Numbered from the stretch's first letter, positions 7,868 to 16,861 are shown. The stretch: 64,000 bases of DNA from an uncultured Tenacibaculum sp. (GCA_947498055.1 CANMJA010000005.1:1-64000); one strand, 5' to 3'. A program made the numbers and translations. The notes: generated from the letters alone by a model not told the origin.

Positions 7868-7875
7868 TATCTTTG
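7868..7875 (+). promoter_or_regulatory. Outward-facing -7 box (TATCTTTG) at the element's right end
   Basis: A consensus TAnnTTTG box lies about 95 bp before the next core and reads out of the element into the displaced toxin-immunity cassette. No clear -33 box is visible. It could keep the displaced immunity gene expressed. Inference only. Confidence 0.4.
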
Positions 7876-7968
7876 AAACTGGAAAAGAAGATGCTATGGA
7901 CGTTCAATTTTTAAATTTTGAGGAGTAAGTACTAGGAAAAAAGGTGACCGTTTTAAAAAAAACGCGTA

Positions 7969-8000
7969 AACTATTATCCATTTGGACTCCAACATAAAGG
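7969..8000 (+). repeat. Attachment core between the two element copies
   Basis: Exact copy of the 32-bp core. Its left flank equals that of the third core and its right flank equals that of the first, as expected for the junction of two tandem copies, which is also the sequence of a circular form. Confidence 0.85.
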
Positions 8001-8139
8001 TTACAACTCAAACTATAATCCTCTGGGAAACAGCGCAGCGCAGAAATTTGGATATAACGGAAAAGAACTTAATGAAGAATTAAGTTTAAATTGGATTGAT
8101 TATGGAGCTAGGAATTATCAAGCTGATTTAGGACGATGG

Positions 8140-8937
8140 ATGAATATTGATCCTTTGGCTGAACAATATTATAATACTTCTTCATATGTTTATGCTATTA
8201 ATGCACCAACTTTTTTTATTGATCCAGATGGTCGAGAAGTTGATGTTACAGACTTAGTTAATGGAGGATCTAAAACTGACACTTGGCTTTTGTTACAGTT
8301 GATGATGAATTTAGCAGAAATATCTGGAGAAAAAATCTCTACTAATACAAGAAAAGATGGTACTACAGTATTAATGTCGTCAGGTTGTAAACAAGGTTGC
8401 GATCCAAGTCGTAGTGCAATAGGTTATGTTTCTCATTTATTATCTAGTGATAGTGGAGTAATTGAAGTTAGAAATAATCAAAGAAACAATTCAAAAGATC
8501 AAAATGGTGTACCCTTGAAGAATTATGGGTCTCAAGCTTCACCGGAAGGAATAATTTATCTTGATGCAAATCAAATTAACAACTTTGAACAATCAATTAA
8601 TGATGCTGGTTTAAATGGAGATTCAATGAATACTGGTTTTGTTTTTCTTCATGAAAGTTTACATACAGTAGGAGGAGCATCGTATTTCAATAATATAGAA
8701 GATCAAAAAGAGAAAGAAGGAGGTAGGTTTAGAGACCCAAAAGGTGTCTTTGCTAAATCTTCTTCTGCAGGTAATACAGTTAAGAGAATTAATAAATTCC
8801 GTAGAGAAATGGGATTACCAACACGTATGACTTATTCAAACTGGAATGCTAAAAGCCCTGGATCAATAGTATTATCAGTTAAAGGAAAAAGAAAAGAAGT
8901 ACAAATAAAGAACAAACCATTAAAAAGTAAAAAATGA
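8140..8937 (+). CDS. Rhs tip with HExxH toxin, detached from any Rhs shell (copy 2)
   Basis: 265 residues from the first ATG; the frame is open back to the core at 7969, and a stop lies just upstream (7956-7958). The sequence equals the tip of the rhs gene at 1-1596: it starts at the DPLAEQYY part of the Rhs core and includes HESLH. Without the shell it cannot be packaged or exported as an Rhs toxin, so it is a silent spare or orphan tip. The ATG may not be used. Its stop overlaps the immunity gene by 4 bp. Confidence 0.75.
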   Translation: MNIDPLAEQYYNTSSYVYAINAPTFFIDPDGREVDVTDLVNGGSKTDTWLLLQLMMNLAEISGEKISTNTRKDGTTVLMSSGCKQGCDPSRSAIGYVSHLLSSDSGVIEVRNNQRNNSKDQNGVPLKNYGSQASPEGIIYLDANQINNFEQSINDAGLNGDSMNTGFVFLHESLHTVGGASYFNNIEDQKEKEGGRFRDPKGVFAKSSSAGNTVKRINKFRREMGLPTRMTYSNWNAKSPGSIVLSVKGKRKEVQIKNKPLKSKK

Positions 8938-9494
8938 GAAAACTGATTAAGCAAAGGATAGTTGTCTTAATTATAACTACAGTTTGTATATTTATTTCTG
9001 GATGTAATAAAGAAAATAAGAAGAAGCTTAATTCAACTGAATATAAAATTGTAAAAAATTGTATTGATTATATCAAAAAAAATAATGATTATAATTTTAA
9101 TAATAAATTTGTAGTTGAACCTTATTTTAATCATTTTGTAATTTCAAACTTTTTTGATCATTCTGCTGAAAAATTTATTTCTTTATTTAAAGATGGAAAT
9201 AAAGAAAAGTATAAAAAAATGGAAAATAATATAAATAAGATATACGCAGGTCAGTTTAATCAAGATTTACTTAGTTTTTCAGAGGCTGAATCTGCTAATT
9301 ATGTTATTAGTTTTTCTGGTTTTGGAGAGAATGTAATAATGGGTTACATTAATTATAATTCTAATATTATAACAAAATCAATTAAAAAGGAAGATTATAA
9401 AACTGATGGTAATAACATTGATTATTTTATTTTCTTACTTGATGATGATTCTGATATAGAGAAGGTTATCACAACAGCTATAACAATAGGTTAA
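8934..9494 (+). CDS. Putative immunity lipoprotein (copy 2)
   Basis: Identical to the 186-residue lipoprotein at 1593-2153 (lipobox ISGC). It overlaps the detached tip by 4 bp. The duplication doubles the immunity dose while only copy 1 of the toxin is attached to an Rhs shell. Confidence 0.75.
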   Translation: MRKLIKQRIVVLIITTVCIFISGCNKENKKKLNSTEYKIVKNCIDYIKKNNDYNFNNKFVVEPYFNHFVISNFFDHSAEKFISLFKDGNKEKYKKMENNINKIYAGQFNQDLLSFSEAESANYVISFSGFGENVIMGYINYNSNIITKSIKKEDYKTDGNNIDYFIFLLDDDSDIEKVITTAITIG

Positions 9495-9495
9495 G

Positions 9496-9733
9496 CGAGA
9501 TGTCGCGGATTTGATAGCGCAGAAATTTTTTCTGTGCCGAGTATGAGTAAGCAAACACCCGATCGCGCTGATTTGTAATCAGTGCCGAGTATGAGTAAGC
9601 AAACCTCTAGATGGCGTTCGAATGTCTGAGTAAGGCTCGCCCTAGATGGCGCTAGAATGTCTGAGTAAGGCTCTCGCCCGAATCCTTTCGGGTGACCACA
9701 AATAGTAAGCAAATACAATAAATAAAAATAGAT
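9496..9733 (+). repeat. REP-like hairpin tail (copy 2)
   Basis: Identical to 2155-2392: two GCGC-stem hairpins each followed by a GAGTATGAGTAAGCAAAC unit, two GTCTGAGTAAGGCT units and a CCCGAA/TTCGGG hairpin. Confidence 0.7.
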
Positions 9734-9734
9734 A

Positions 9735-9760
9735 AAGCCACCTTTTACGAGGTGGTTTTT
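9735..9760 (+). terminator. Intrinsic terminator (copy 2)
   Basis: CCACCT/AGGTGG stem followed by TTTTTG, identical to copy 1. Confidence 0.75.
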
Positions 9761-9766
9761 GTTGTT

Positions 9767-10096
9767 TTAAGAATATGCTTTTTTGGTTTTATGATAACTA
9801 ATAGCCATATCAATTAAATCATAAATTTTAGCTCTTTCTTCGTCACTAAAACTCTCAATATCTTTAATTTTTTTAAGAAGTTCCTTGTCCATAATTATAT
9901 CTTCTCCACCAATTAAAAAATCAATAGTAACACCAAGTGAATCAGCAATACTTTTAGCTGTGTCAATTGATGGTTTAATTTCGTTACGCTCGTATCTTCC
10001 AATAATAGGCGCAGATGTACCAACCTTTTTAGCTAATTGATCTTGTGACCATTTTAGTCTTTTTCTTAATGATAAAATTCTTTCTCCAAAAGTCAT
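9767..10096 (-). CDS. XRE-family repressor (copy 2)
   Basis: Identical to the 109-residue HTH protein at 2426-2755, starting at MTFGERIL. Two copies would raise repressor dose and could hold both elements silent. Confidence 0.82.
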   Translation of the reverse strand: MTFGERILSLRKRLKWSQDQLAKKVGTSAPIIGRYERNEIKPSIDTAKSIADSLGVTIDFLIGGEDIIMDKELLKKIKDIESFSDEERAKIYDLIDMAISYHKTKKAYS

Positions 10097-10135
10097 AAAA
10101 AAGTACTGTAAATAACCGTTTATAATGGTTTTCCA

Positions 10136-10167
10136 CAAAAGTAAGTTACTTATAAGTACTAAACAAA
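10136..10167 (-). promoter_or_regulatory. XRE promoter with palindromic operator (copy 2)
   Basis: Same TTTG, 20 bp, TACTTTTG arrangement as copy 1, with the TACTTATAAGTA palindrome at 10147-10158. Confidence 0.65.
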
Positions 10168-10178
10168 TCAAATAAATG

Positions 10179-10209
10179 TTGTTTTACTAGAACCTATTTA
10201 TTAGATTTG
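10179..10209 (+). promoter_or_regulatory. Promoter of the ATPase-recombinase operon (copy 2)
   Basis: TTG, 20 bp, TAGATTTG, identical to 2838-2868. Confidence 0.65.
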
Positions 10210-10236
10210 TCACCAATTGGTACTAAAAACTATTTT

Positions 10237-11751
10237 ATGAACAATTTAAACACCACCAACCAAAACAACTACGAATACCTAACAAAACACTTAGAAATCC
10301 ATGTACTAGGCGGTATAAAGGTGAATAAATTAGAAAGTTTACGAGTAACACTAAGCGTACAAAAAATAAAATCTACTAATATTTTAAGGCACTCGATAGA
10401 TTTATACAACGATACACAACTAGAAAAGTTTACAAGAAAAATAGCAGAACGCTTAGAAATAGGAACAAGTGTTACAAGAAAAGCATTACAAGAACTAACC
10501 AAAGAATTAGAAAACTATCGGTTTTTATTACTAAAAAATGAAGAAGAGCAGGCAGCGCCTGCATGCAAAGTATTAACTGCTACTGAAGAAAAAAAAGCAA
10601 TCGATTTTTTAAAAAAGGGAAAGTTGCTAAGCTTAACCAATGAGTACATAGGCAAAAGCGGAGTTATCGGAGAAGATGCAAACCGATTGCTTATGTATCT
10701 CATTTTTACATCTCGTAAAACAAACAATCCTTTGCATTGTATCAGTTTAGGAAGCTCGGGAGTAGGAAAAACCCATTTACAATCTAAAGTAGCAGAATTA
10801 ATACCCGAAGAAGATAAAGTAGAAATTACAGTATTATCGGCAAATGCATTTTATTACTTCAATCGTACAGAACTACAACACAAATTAATACTTATAGAAG
10901 ACTTAGACGGTGCGGAATCTGTACTCTACCCACTACGAGAATTACAATCTAAAAAAAGAATTACAAAAACAGTAGTACACAAAGATCAAAAAGGCACTAC
11001 AAAAACCATCCATTTAACAGTAGAAGGTCCTGTAAGTGTAGCGGGTTGTACCACACAAGAATCTATTTACGAAGATAATAGTAATCGAAGTTTTTTATTA
11101 TACATCGATGAAAGCGAGGAACAAGACAAACGCATTATGCAATACCAACGTGTAATAAGTGCGGGTAAATTAGATGAAGAAGCACAAATAAGAGCGATCG
11201 AATTATTAAAAAACGTACAAAGAGTTTTAAAACCAATTAAAGTAATAAACCCTTATGCAGAGTTTTTAGAATTACCGCAAAGTGTATTTAAACCAAGACG
11301 TACAAATTCCCATTATTTACAATTTATAGAAGCAATTACTTTTTACAAACAATATCAAAAAACAAAGAAATACGATACAAATACTGGAGAAGAATATATA
11401 GAAACGAGTATCGAAGATATAGAAGAAGCAAACGAATTAATTACCGAAGTTTTATTACGTAAATCAGATACCATAACAGGAGCAACAAGAAACTACTTAG
11501 AAAAGTTAAAAAGATATTTATATATCGAAAATCAAACAACCTATACAAGTTCAGAAATACGAAGAAATCTACGAATAAAGGAAACAACACTACGTCGTTA
11601 TCACAAACAATTACTAGAAGAAGGATATATACGAAAAGTAAAAGCAGAAAAAGGGAAATCCTATCATTATGAAATTGTTGATATACAAGAATATACGAAT
11701 TTAAAAGAAGCAATAAATAATGCTTTAAACTCTTGTGTATCGAAGCTATAG
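10237..11751 (+). CDS. Element-encoded ATPase with winged helix (copy 2)
   Basis: Identical to the 504-residue protein at 2896-4410: Walker A GSSGVGKT, Walker B-like LILIEDLD, C-terminal winged helix. No specific function can be assigned. Confidence 0.63.
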   Translation: MNNLNTTNQNNYEYLTKHLEIHVLGGIKVNKLESLRVTLSVQKIKSTNILRHSIDLYNDTQLEKFTRKIAERLEIGTSVTRKALQELTKELENYRFLLLKNEEEQAAPACKVLTATEEKKAIDFLKKGKLLSLTNEYIGKSGVIGEDANRLLMYLIFTSRKTNNPLHCISLGSSGVGKTHLQSKVAELIPEEDKVEITVLSANAFYYFNRTELQHKLILIEDLDGAESVLYPLRELQSKKRITKTVVHKDQKGTTKTIHLTVEGPVSVAGCTTQESIYEDNSNRSFLLYIDESEEQDKRIMQYQRVISAGKLDEEAQIRAIELLKNVQRVLKPIKVINPYAEFLELPQSVFKPRRTNSHYLQFIEAITFYKQYQKTKKYDTNTGEEYIETSIEDIEEANELITEVLLRKSDTITGATRNYLEKLKRYLYIENQTTYTSSEIRRNLRIKETTLRRYHKQLLEEGYIRKVKAEKGKSYHYEIVDIQEYTNLKEAINNALNSCVSKL

Positions 11752-11856
11752 GTCGCTACTTCGCCATAGGTTCGCCACTATCAAAAAGCGAAGTTAAACT
11801 ACTATAAATAAACTTCTTATTGCTAATAATAAAAAAACTTAAAAAAAGGTCAACCG

Positions 11857-12783
11857 ATGAAAAAATTAAAACTAGAAAACGAAAGCTACAAAACACTTGT
11901 TATCAGTTATAAAGAATGGTTAGATATTTTAGGATATGCAGAAAGTACAATCTATAGTCTACCAATCCATTTACAAGAATTTTTTTATTATCTCGAACAA
12001 AATAAGATTCATACCATCAATGAAATAGAAACCAAAACGGTAAAAGAATATTATAATTATTTACAAGAAAGAACTAACCAAAGAAGAAATGGAGCATTAA
12101 GTAAAAGCTATTTAAACAAACATCAACAAGCTTTAAAAAAGTTTAGAGAATATTTACAAAACCATCATCATACAGGAATTAACATCCATTTAAAATCAGA
12201 ACAAAACCCAACAGAAGAAAAAGTAAACATACTTACACAATCAGAAATTAAAGAATTATTTACAACCACAAATTATAGTCATAAATTAAAACGGATCTGT
12301 TTACGAGATAAAGCAATGTTAGTAATCTTGTATAGTTGTGGATTACGAAGAAATGAAGCAGTACATTTAAATGTTAGCGACATTTATTTTGAGAAAGAAC
12401 GCATTTTTGTTAGAAAAGGAAAGAATTATAAAGAACGATTTGTACCTATTAACAGAAAGAATGCAGAAATTTTAGAAGACTATATTTATGAAGCACGTTT
12501 ACAATTTAAAGACAGTCATTTTCACGAAGCTTTGTTTATCAATAAATTTGGTACACGAATGCAAGGAATGAGTTTTGCAAATCGATTACAAGCCATTGTA
12601 AAAGCGAGTGAAAATAAAAATATCCTAGAAAAAGAAATTACACCACATACACTCCGACATTCCATTGCTACGCATTTACTGCAACAAAAAGTAAAGCTAG
12701 AAAACATCAAAACTTTTTTAGGTCATAGTAGTTTAGAATCTACTCAAATTTATACGCATTTAGTTAAAGAATTAGTTTGTTAA
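11857..12783 (+). CDS. Tyrosine recombinase A (copy 2)
   Basis: Identical to 4516-5442, with the full R / K / HxxR / H / Y catalytic set. Confidence 0.9.
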   Translation: MKKLKLENESYKTLVISYKEWLDILGYAESTIYSLPIHLQEFFYYLEQNKIHTINEIETKTVKEYYNYLQERTNQRRNGALSKSYLNKHQQALKKFREYLQNHHHTGINIHLKSEQNPTEEKVNILTQSEIKELFTTTNYSHKLKRICLRDKAMLVILYSCGLRRNEAVHLNVSDIYFEKERIFVRKGKNYKERFVPINRKNAEILEDYIYEARLQFKDSHFHEALFINKFGTRMQGMSFANRLQAIVKASENKNILEKEITPHTLRHSIATHLLQQKVKLENIKTFLGHSSLESTQIYTHLVKELVC

Positions 12784-12786
12784 ATT

Positions 12787-13671
12787 ATGGAATATAAAAC
12801 GTATTTAGAAAAAGAAAAATATAGTTTAACAACTATAGATAGCTATATAAAACAAGTAGAAAAATTTACGCATTGGTGTAAGAACAATAACACAACCGTA
12901 GAAGAAATAGACTATAAAACGATTTTAAAATATATTAAATATTTACAAGAAAAAAAGAATACTAAAAAAACAGTTAATCATAAAATAGGCACATTAAAAA
13001 CGTATTTTAAATATCTATTAGCAGCATATTACAGAGCAGATAATCCAATCGAAAACATTAACATAAAAGGAATCAAAAGAACCATTAATTATGTGATTTT
13101 AGAATCGGATGAATTAGAGGACTTATACTACAGTTTTGAAACTGAAAATATAAAAGACAACTATCATAGATTAACAGCAAAACGAAATAGGATAATCGTT
13201 GGTTTATTAATGTATCAAGGATTAACAACCACAGAATTAATACGATTAGAAATAGAAGATTTACAACTCTACAAAGGAAAGATTTATATAAAGAGTGGTA
13301 CAAGAAGTAATGCAAGAACTTTAGAATTAAAATCGTGGCAAATCATAGAATTTTTAGAATACATAAAAGAAGTTAGAGAAGAAATTATTTTAAGAAAAGA
13401 ACTAGAAAGCAATCGTGTATTTATACCAAATAATAAACGTTTAGGAATTACGATAAGTCATATTATTAAGAAACTAAAAAAGACCAATAACAAAGTAATT
13501 AATATACATCAAATTAGAGCAAGTGTAATTACAAATTGGTTAAAACAATACAATTTACGAGAAGTACAAGTATTTGCTGGGCATCGTTATATAAGTTCAA
13601 CAGAACGTTATGTGCAAGATGATTTAGAAAGTTTACACGAAATCGTTAATAACTTCCATCCAATTAGTTAA
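12787..13671 (+). CDS. Tyrosine recombinase B (copy 2)
   Basis: Identical to 5446-6330. It has HQIR, GHRY and the Tyr nucleophile, with Thr at the first catalytic Arg position. Confidence 0.83.
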   Translation: MEYKTYLEKEKYSLTTIDSYIKQVEKFTHWCKNNNTTVEEIDYKTILKYIKYLQEKKNTKKTVNHKIGTLKTYFKYLLAAYYRADNPIENINIKGIKRTINYVILESDELEDLYYSFETENIKDNYHRLTAKRNRIIVGLLMYQGLTTTELIRLEIEDLQLYKGKIYIKSGTRSNARTLELKSWQIIEFLEYIKEVREEIILRKELESNRVFIPNNKRLGITISHIIKKLKKTNNKVINIHQIRASVITNWLKQYNLREVQVFAGHRYISSTERYVQDDLESLHEIVNNFHPIS

Positions 13672-13741
13672 TCATTGTTTATTTATGAAAACAGAAATAA
13701 AAACATTAAATTATCTTTGTAAACCTAAAACGGTAACGATT

Positions 13742-13990
13742 ATGGATTTAGAAGCTAGAAAATACGAGTTTATACAGAAGTTGTTTAATGTAAATGAATC
13801 ACTTTTTACTAAGTTAGAAACAATTATAAATAAAGAGTTAAAAGAATCTGACGATTTTTATACTACAGATGCAAAAGACTTACAAGAAAGAACAAAAGCA
13901 TCTTTAAAAGCTATAGAAAAAGGAGAAACGAGATCTATTGAAACATTTAAGAAAGAAGTTGACAATTGGAAGAATCAAAAAGCTATTTAG
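13742..13990 (+). CDS. Antitoxin of a ParE/RelE-type pair (copy 2)
   Basis: Identical to 6401-6649. The same -7 box (13712-13719) lies just upstream. It overlaps the toxin by 25 bp. Confidence 0.63.
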   Translation: MDLEARKYEFIQKLFNVNESLFTKLETIINKELKESDDFYTTDAKDLQERTKASLKAIEKGETRSIETFKKEVDNWKNQKAI

Positions 13991-14310
13991 TAGAAATAAC
14001 TTCAAAAGCAGAGCAATATTATTGGAATTTATTAGCTGATTTATATGAAAACCATAGTATTACTAGTGCTAATAAAAAGTCAGATGAAATAATGGAATTA
14101 GCAATATCTTTAAAAACAAATCCTCACAGAGGAAGTTTAGAAGAAGATTTAGCAAGTTTTAATAAAGAATTTAGGTCTTTAATTTACAAGATTACCAAAC
14201 GAAAAACGGTTAAGATTATTTACTTTATAGAAGAATCTACAGAAAAAGTATATGTTACAGATTTTTTTGCAACCTTAATGAATCCACTAAAAAAGAAGAA
14301 AAGAAATTAA
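13966..14310 (+). CDS. ParE/RelE-family toxin (copy 2)
   Basis: Identical to the 114-residue toxin at 6625-6969, from a TTG start. Confidence 0.73.
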   Translation: MEESKSYLVEITSKAEQYYWNLLADLYENHSITSANKKSDEIMELAISLKTNPHRGSLEEDLASFNKEFRSLIYKITKRKTVKIIYFIEESTEKVYVTDFFATLMNPLKKKKRN

Positions 14311-14552
14311 AAGCTTCGCAACTCCGCTACGCTCCGTTGCTTGCAAAAAACCAATCACCACGGATAGCCAGCCGTACCCCACCGCACTGTAATTTTTGTC
14401 TCCCAGCCTCATGTACAGCACATTGTTTTTTTTACTTCACCAGCCGCCACATTACACTAACAAAAATCTTCGAACAGAATTTTTGTTAGCTTCATTTAGC
14501 CAACGCCAAAAAACAAAGAGCTGCAGCCAACGCGCAAAGCCAAAAAGTACCC

Positions 14553-15187
14553 CTAGCTAAGTTACATAATAGTAGTTATAATACTCTTCCACAAGTTCCA
14601 GGTAGTTATAACTGCTATTATGCAAAATAGCCGCTCTCCATGGTCTCCCGTTGGTCGGACTTTAATTTGGTTGATCCCAACCCAACACGCTTAATTTGAA
14701 TGAAAAACAAGGCATTTTAAAAAGGTAGGATTATCTGCCGCATACGCCAACGCAAAATCCTACTTTTTTAAAACGGAATTTTATTACATTTGTTTGTTAT
14801 ATAAAATTACTAAGAGAAATCTTGCTTATTTTTATAATAAAATTTAATAGTTAAACCCATTCAATCTTGAGTGGGTTTTTTTATGCATAAATTTTACGTT
14901 TTAAATCATAATGGAACAGCGGCTGGTGTATGCGGCTGCGTTCCATTGTGATTTAAAATGACTTGTTTTTCATCTAAAAGCACATTTAAGCCAGTAAAAA
15001 CAGAGTTTAAGCAGTGATTGAAAAGGTTTGATATTTAGATAAAGCTTTTAAAATCCTTGTCTTAAACTGACAATTTTAGCAACGTAAAGTCAAGCGGCTG
15101 GCGGTGCGGCTATTTAACATAAATGTATTATAGTACCTGAAACGCAGTGCAAGAGTATTATAATAGCAATTATGTTACTTAGCTTAG
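14553..15187 (+). repeat. Large nested imperfect inverted repeat (copy 2)
   Basis: Identical to 7212-7846: outer arms of about 80 bp, an inner arm pair and two hairpins with complementary loops. The stretch 14311-15309 has no ORF. Confidence 0.72.
14798..14882 (+). ncRNA. Possible small RNA inside the inverted repeat (copy 2)
   Basis: Same TACATTTG box and AACCCATTCAA/TTGAGTGGGTT terminator as 7444-7541. The terminator is clear; the promoter is weak. Confidence 0.38.
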
Positions 15188-15208
15188 GAATATCCACACT
15201 AATTTTTT

Positions 15209-15216
15209 TATCTTTG
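15209..15216 (+). promoter_or_regulatory. Outward-facing -7 box at the right end of copy 2
   Basis: TATCTTTG about 94 bp before the last core, reading into the displaced original Rhs tip and its immunity gene. Confidence 0.4.
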
Positions 15217-15309
15217 AAACTGGAAAAGAAGATGCTATGGACGTTCAATTTTTAAATTTTGAGGAGTAAGTACTAGGAAAAAAGGTGACCGTTTTAAAAA
15301 AAACGCGTA

Positions 15310-15341
15310 AACTATTATCCATTTGGACTCCAACATAAAGG
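15310..15341 (+). repeat. Attachment core, right junction (attR-like)
   Basis: Third exact copy of the 32-bp core. It is followed by a different but homologous Rhs tip ([20 protein letters not shown]), which must be the tip that the resident rhs gene had before integration. The frame phase equals that of the first core, so excision of 628-15309 would give an uninterrupted rhs reading frame ending at 16197. Confidence 0.83.
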
Positions 15342-15429
15342 AGGTCTAAACGCGAATTATAATCCGCTAGGAAACAGCGCCGCGCAGAAGTTTGGGTATC
15401 AAGGACAAGAATTAACAGAAGATTTAGGT

Positions 15430-16197
15430 TTGAATTTTTTAGAATTTGAATTTAGGTTTTACGACCCTCTTATATGTCGATTCATTCAAATAGACCCATT
15501 AGCAGAAGACTATAATTATCAATCTGCTTATAATTTTGCAGAAAATAGAGTAATTGATGGTAATGAATTAGAAGGTTTAGAATGGACTAGGTTTGAGAAC
15601 CCTAATGAAAAAGCCATTAATTATGTAGTAAATTTGAAAGTCCTTAATAGTACTACAGGATTAGGAATGTCTGATAATAAAGCTAAAAAAGCTGCAAATG
15701 CTATTAAAACTCAAACAGAAAAGTCTTTTGGAGGTAAAGATATTGATGGGAATACTGTAAGTGTAGAAGTCAATTTAGAGTTTGTAGATAAAATTAGCAA
15801 AGGAGATTTTTATTTAGAATTTGTTGACGAAGTTGGTTTAGATGGAGTTTCTAAAGAAGATACACCTATTGATGTTCGATTAGCAGAAGGAAAAGTTGAT
15901 GAAATAGGAAATTCTACATCTAATAGAATTCAAATATCAAAACTTACAAATTCAAGTATGGAAGAATTTGGAAATACCGGGGCTCATGAATTAGGACATA
16001 CAGCAGGTTTAATGCACAATAATGATTCTGACAACTCTAAAAATGTTGTTAATAGTATGAAAACTAATAATTTAATGTTTGTTCCACAAAGAAGTAATGC
16101 TATTACACCACAACAAAGGAGTGAGATTAGAAAAATAGTACCAAGGGTTAGACCAGCTAGCACATTAAAAGCAGTAGGTATTAAAAAGTTAAACTAA
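15430..16197 (+). CDS. Displaced Rhs tip with metzincin-type toxin
   Basis: 255 residues from a TTG; the frame is open back to the core at 15310, with no ATG. The Rhs-core remnant (IDPLAEDYNYQSAYNFAENR) covers about residues 14-40. The toxin then carries HELGHTAGLMH near residue 186, the full HExxHxxGxxH zinc signature of metzincins. A downstream Met (NLMFVPQ) may be the metzincin Met-turn. A lipoprotein gene follows 5 bp later. This is most likely the former C-terminus of the rhs gene at base 1, cut off by the element, and it is probably not translated as an effector in the present arrangement. Confidence 0.82.
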   Translation: MNFLEFEFRFYDPLICRFIQIDPLAEDYNYQSAYNFAENRVIDGNELEGLEWTRFENPNEKAINYVVNLKVLNSTTGLGMSDNKAKKAANAIKTQTEKSFGGKDIDGNTVSVEVNLEFVDKISKGDFYLEFVDEVGLDGVSKEDTPIDVRLAEGKVDEIGNSTSNRIQISKLTNSSMEEFGNTGAHELGHTAGLMHNNDSDNSKNVVNSMKTNNLMFVPQRSNAITPQQRSEIRKIVPRVRPASTLKAVGIKKLN

Positions 16198-16202
16198 ATA
16201 TA

Positions 16203-16628
16203 ATGAAAATTAATCTAATTAAAATACTTCCATTGTTTATATTGGTTTTATACAGCTGTAGTGCAAATAAGGATTATGTAATAAAATATAACGAAACTGA
16301 ATTAACTACAGATCAAAAGAAAGTTATAAATAAGATAAAAACTAAAAAAGGGATTATTCTTTTTTTTGACAATGGATTTAAAAATGATAGTATATCTGTT
16401 TTCACCTCTAAAAAGAAAATTTATAATGAAATTATCTCTACGAATTATAGCTTAGGTGTAGCTTCGAGTACTGTTATACCAGAATTAGAAAACTCAGTTA
16501 TAATTAAGATAAATAAAAGTAAAGATATAAAGCTAAAGCTTAAGAAAGATTATCCTTTTATAAATATAAATAAATCTGATAATAAATTCTTTATAGAGTA
16601 TAGGAAATCTTATAAAAGTTATAAATAA
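16203..16628 (+). CDS. Putative immunity lipoprotein for the metzincin toxin
   Basis: 141 residues with a lipoprotein signal (MKINLIKILPLFILVLYSC, acylated Cys near residue 19) and a small Lys-rich mature domain of unknown fold. It lies 5 bp behind the displaced toxin. Immunity is inferred from position and export. It is unrelated by eye to the other two lipoproteins. Keeping it intact would still protect against sister cells that carry the older toxin. Confidence 0.7.
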   Translation: MKINLIKILPLFILVLYSCSANKDYVIKYNETELTTDQKKVINKIKTKKGIILFFDNGFKNDSISVFTSKKKIYNEIISTNYSLGVASSTVIPELENSVIIKINKSKDIKLKLKKDYPFININKSDNKFFIEYRKSYKSYK

Positions 16629-16659
16629 AAAGGGATAATGGGTAGTGTACCAAATGTCG

Positions 16660-16828
16660 CGGATTTGATAGCGCAGAAATTTTTTCTGTGCCGAGTATGA
16701 GTAAGCAAACACAATAAATTATAATATATAAAGCCCCTAGATGGCGCTCGAATGTCTGAGTAAGGCTCTCGCCCGAATCCTTTCGGGTGACCACAAAGAG
16801 TAAGCAAATACAATAAATAAGAATATAT
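16660..16828 (+). repeat. REP-like hairpin tail of the displaced cassette
   Basis: Shortened form of the tail at 2155-2392: one GCGCAGAAA/TTTCTGTGC hairpin (16671-16691) with its GAGTATGAGTAAGCAAAC unit, one GAATGTCTGAGTAAGGCT unit and the CCCGAA/TTCGGG hairpin. Confidence 0.7.
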
Positions 16829-16829
16829 A

Positions 16830-16855
16830 AAGCCACCTTTTACGAGGTGGTTTTT
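16830..16855 (+). terminator. Intrinsic terminator of the displaced cassette
   Basis: Same CCACCT/AGGTGG stem and T-run as behind the element's own cassette. Confidence 0.75.
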
Positions 16856-16861
16856 GTTGTT

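Larger units (their letters stand above)
628..7968 (+). mobile_element. Rhs-tip-swapping integrative element, copy 1
   Basis: This 7,341-bp unit is bounded by the 32-bp core and immediately repeated head to tail. Order: Rhs tip with metallopeptidase toxin, immunity lipoprotein, REP-like tail and terminator, XRE repressor (minus), ATPase, two tyrosine recombinases, toxin-antitoxin pair, about 1 kb of non-coding DNA with nested inverted repeats, then the next core. The two Y-recombinases are the obvious integration machinery. Integration keeps the host rhs frame open and replaces its toxin tip. The layout recalls Tn554-type elements (paired tyrosine recombinases plus a helper), but I recognise no described family that matches it. 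Confidence 0.8.
7969..15309 (+). mobile_element. Rhs-tip-swapping integrative element, copy 2
   Basis: Head-to-tail repeat of 628-7968. Every protein translates identically and every spot-checked base agrees; the offset is a constant 7,341 bp. True tandem integration, unequal recombination or an assembly artefact could each explain it. Gene descriptions are given under copy 1. Confidence 0.8.

Noticed and set aside
6970..7968. Integron-type attC or CRISPR interpretation of the repeat-rich non-coding end
   Set aside because: There is no regularly spaced repeat-spacer pattern and no attC R-box consensus; the structure is one nested inverted repeat, and the recombinases form a pair rather than an IntI.
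628..15309. Prophage interpretation of the element
   Set aside because: XRE repressor and integrases would fit, but there are no capsid, terminase, tail or lysis genes in 7.3 kb.
16591..16836. Minus-strand ORFs of 81 and 64 residues behind the displaced cassette
   Set aside because: Same REP-tail artefact as above, in two frames.
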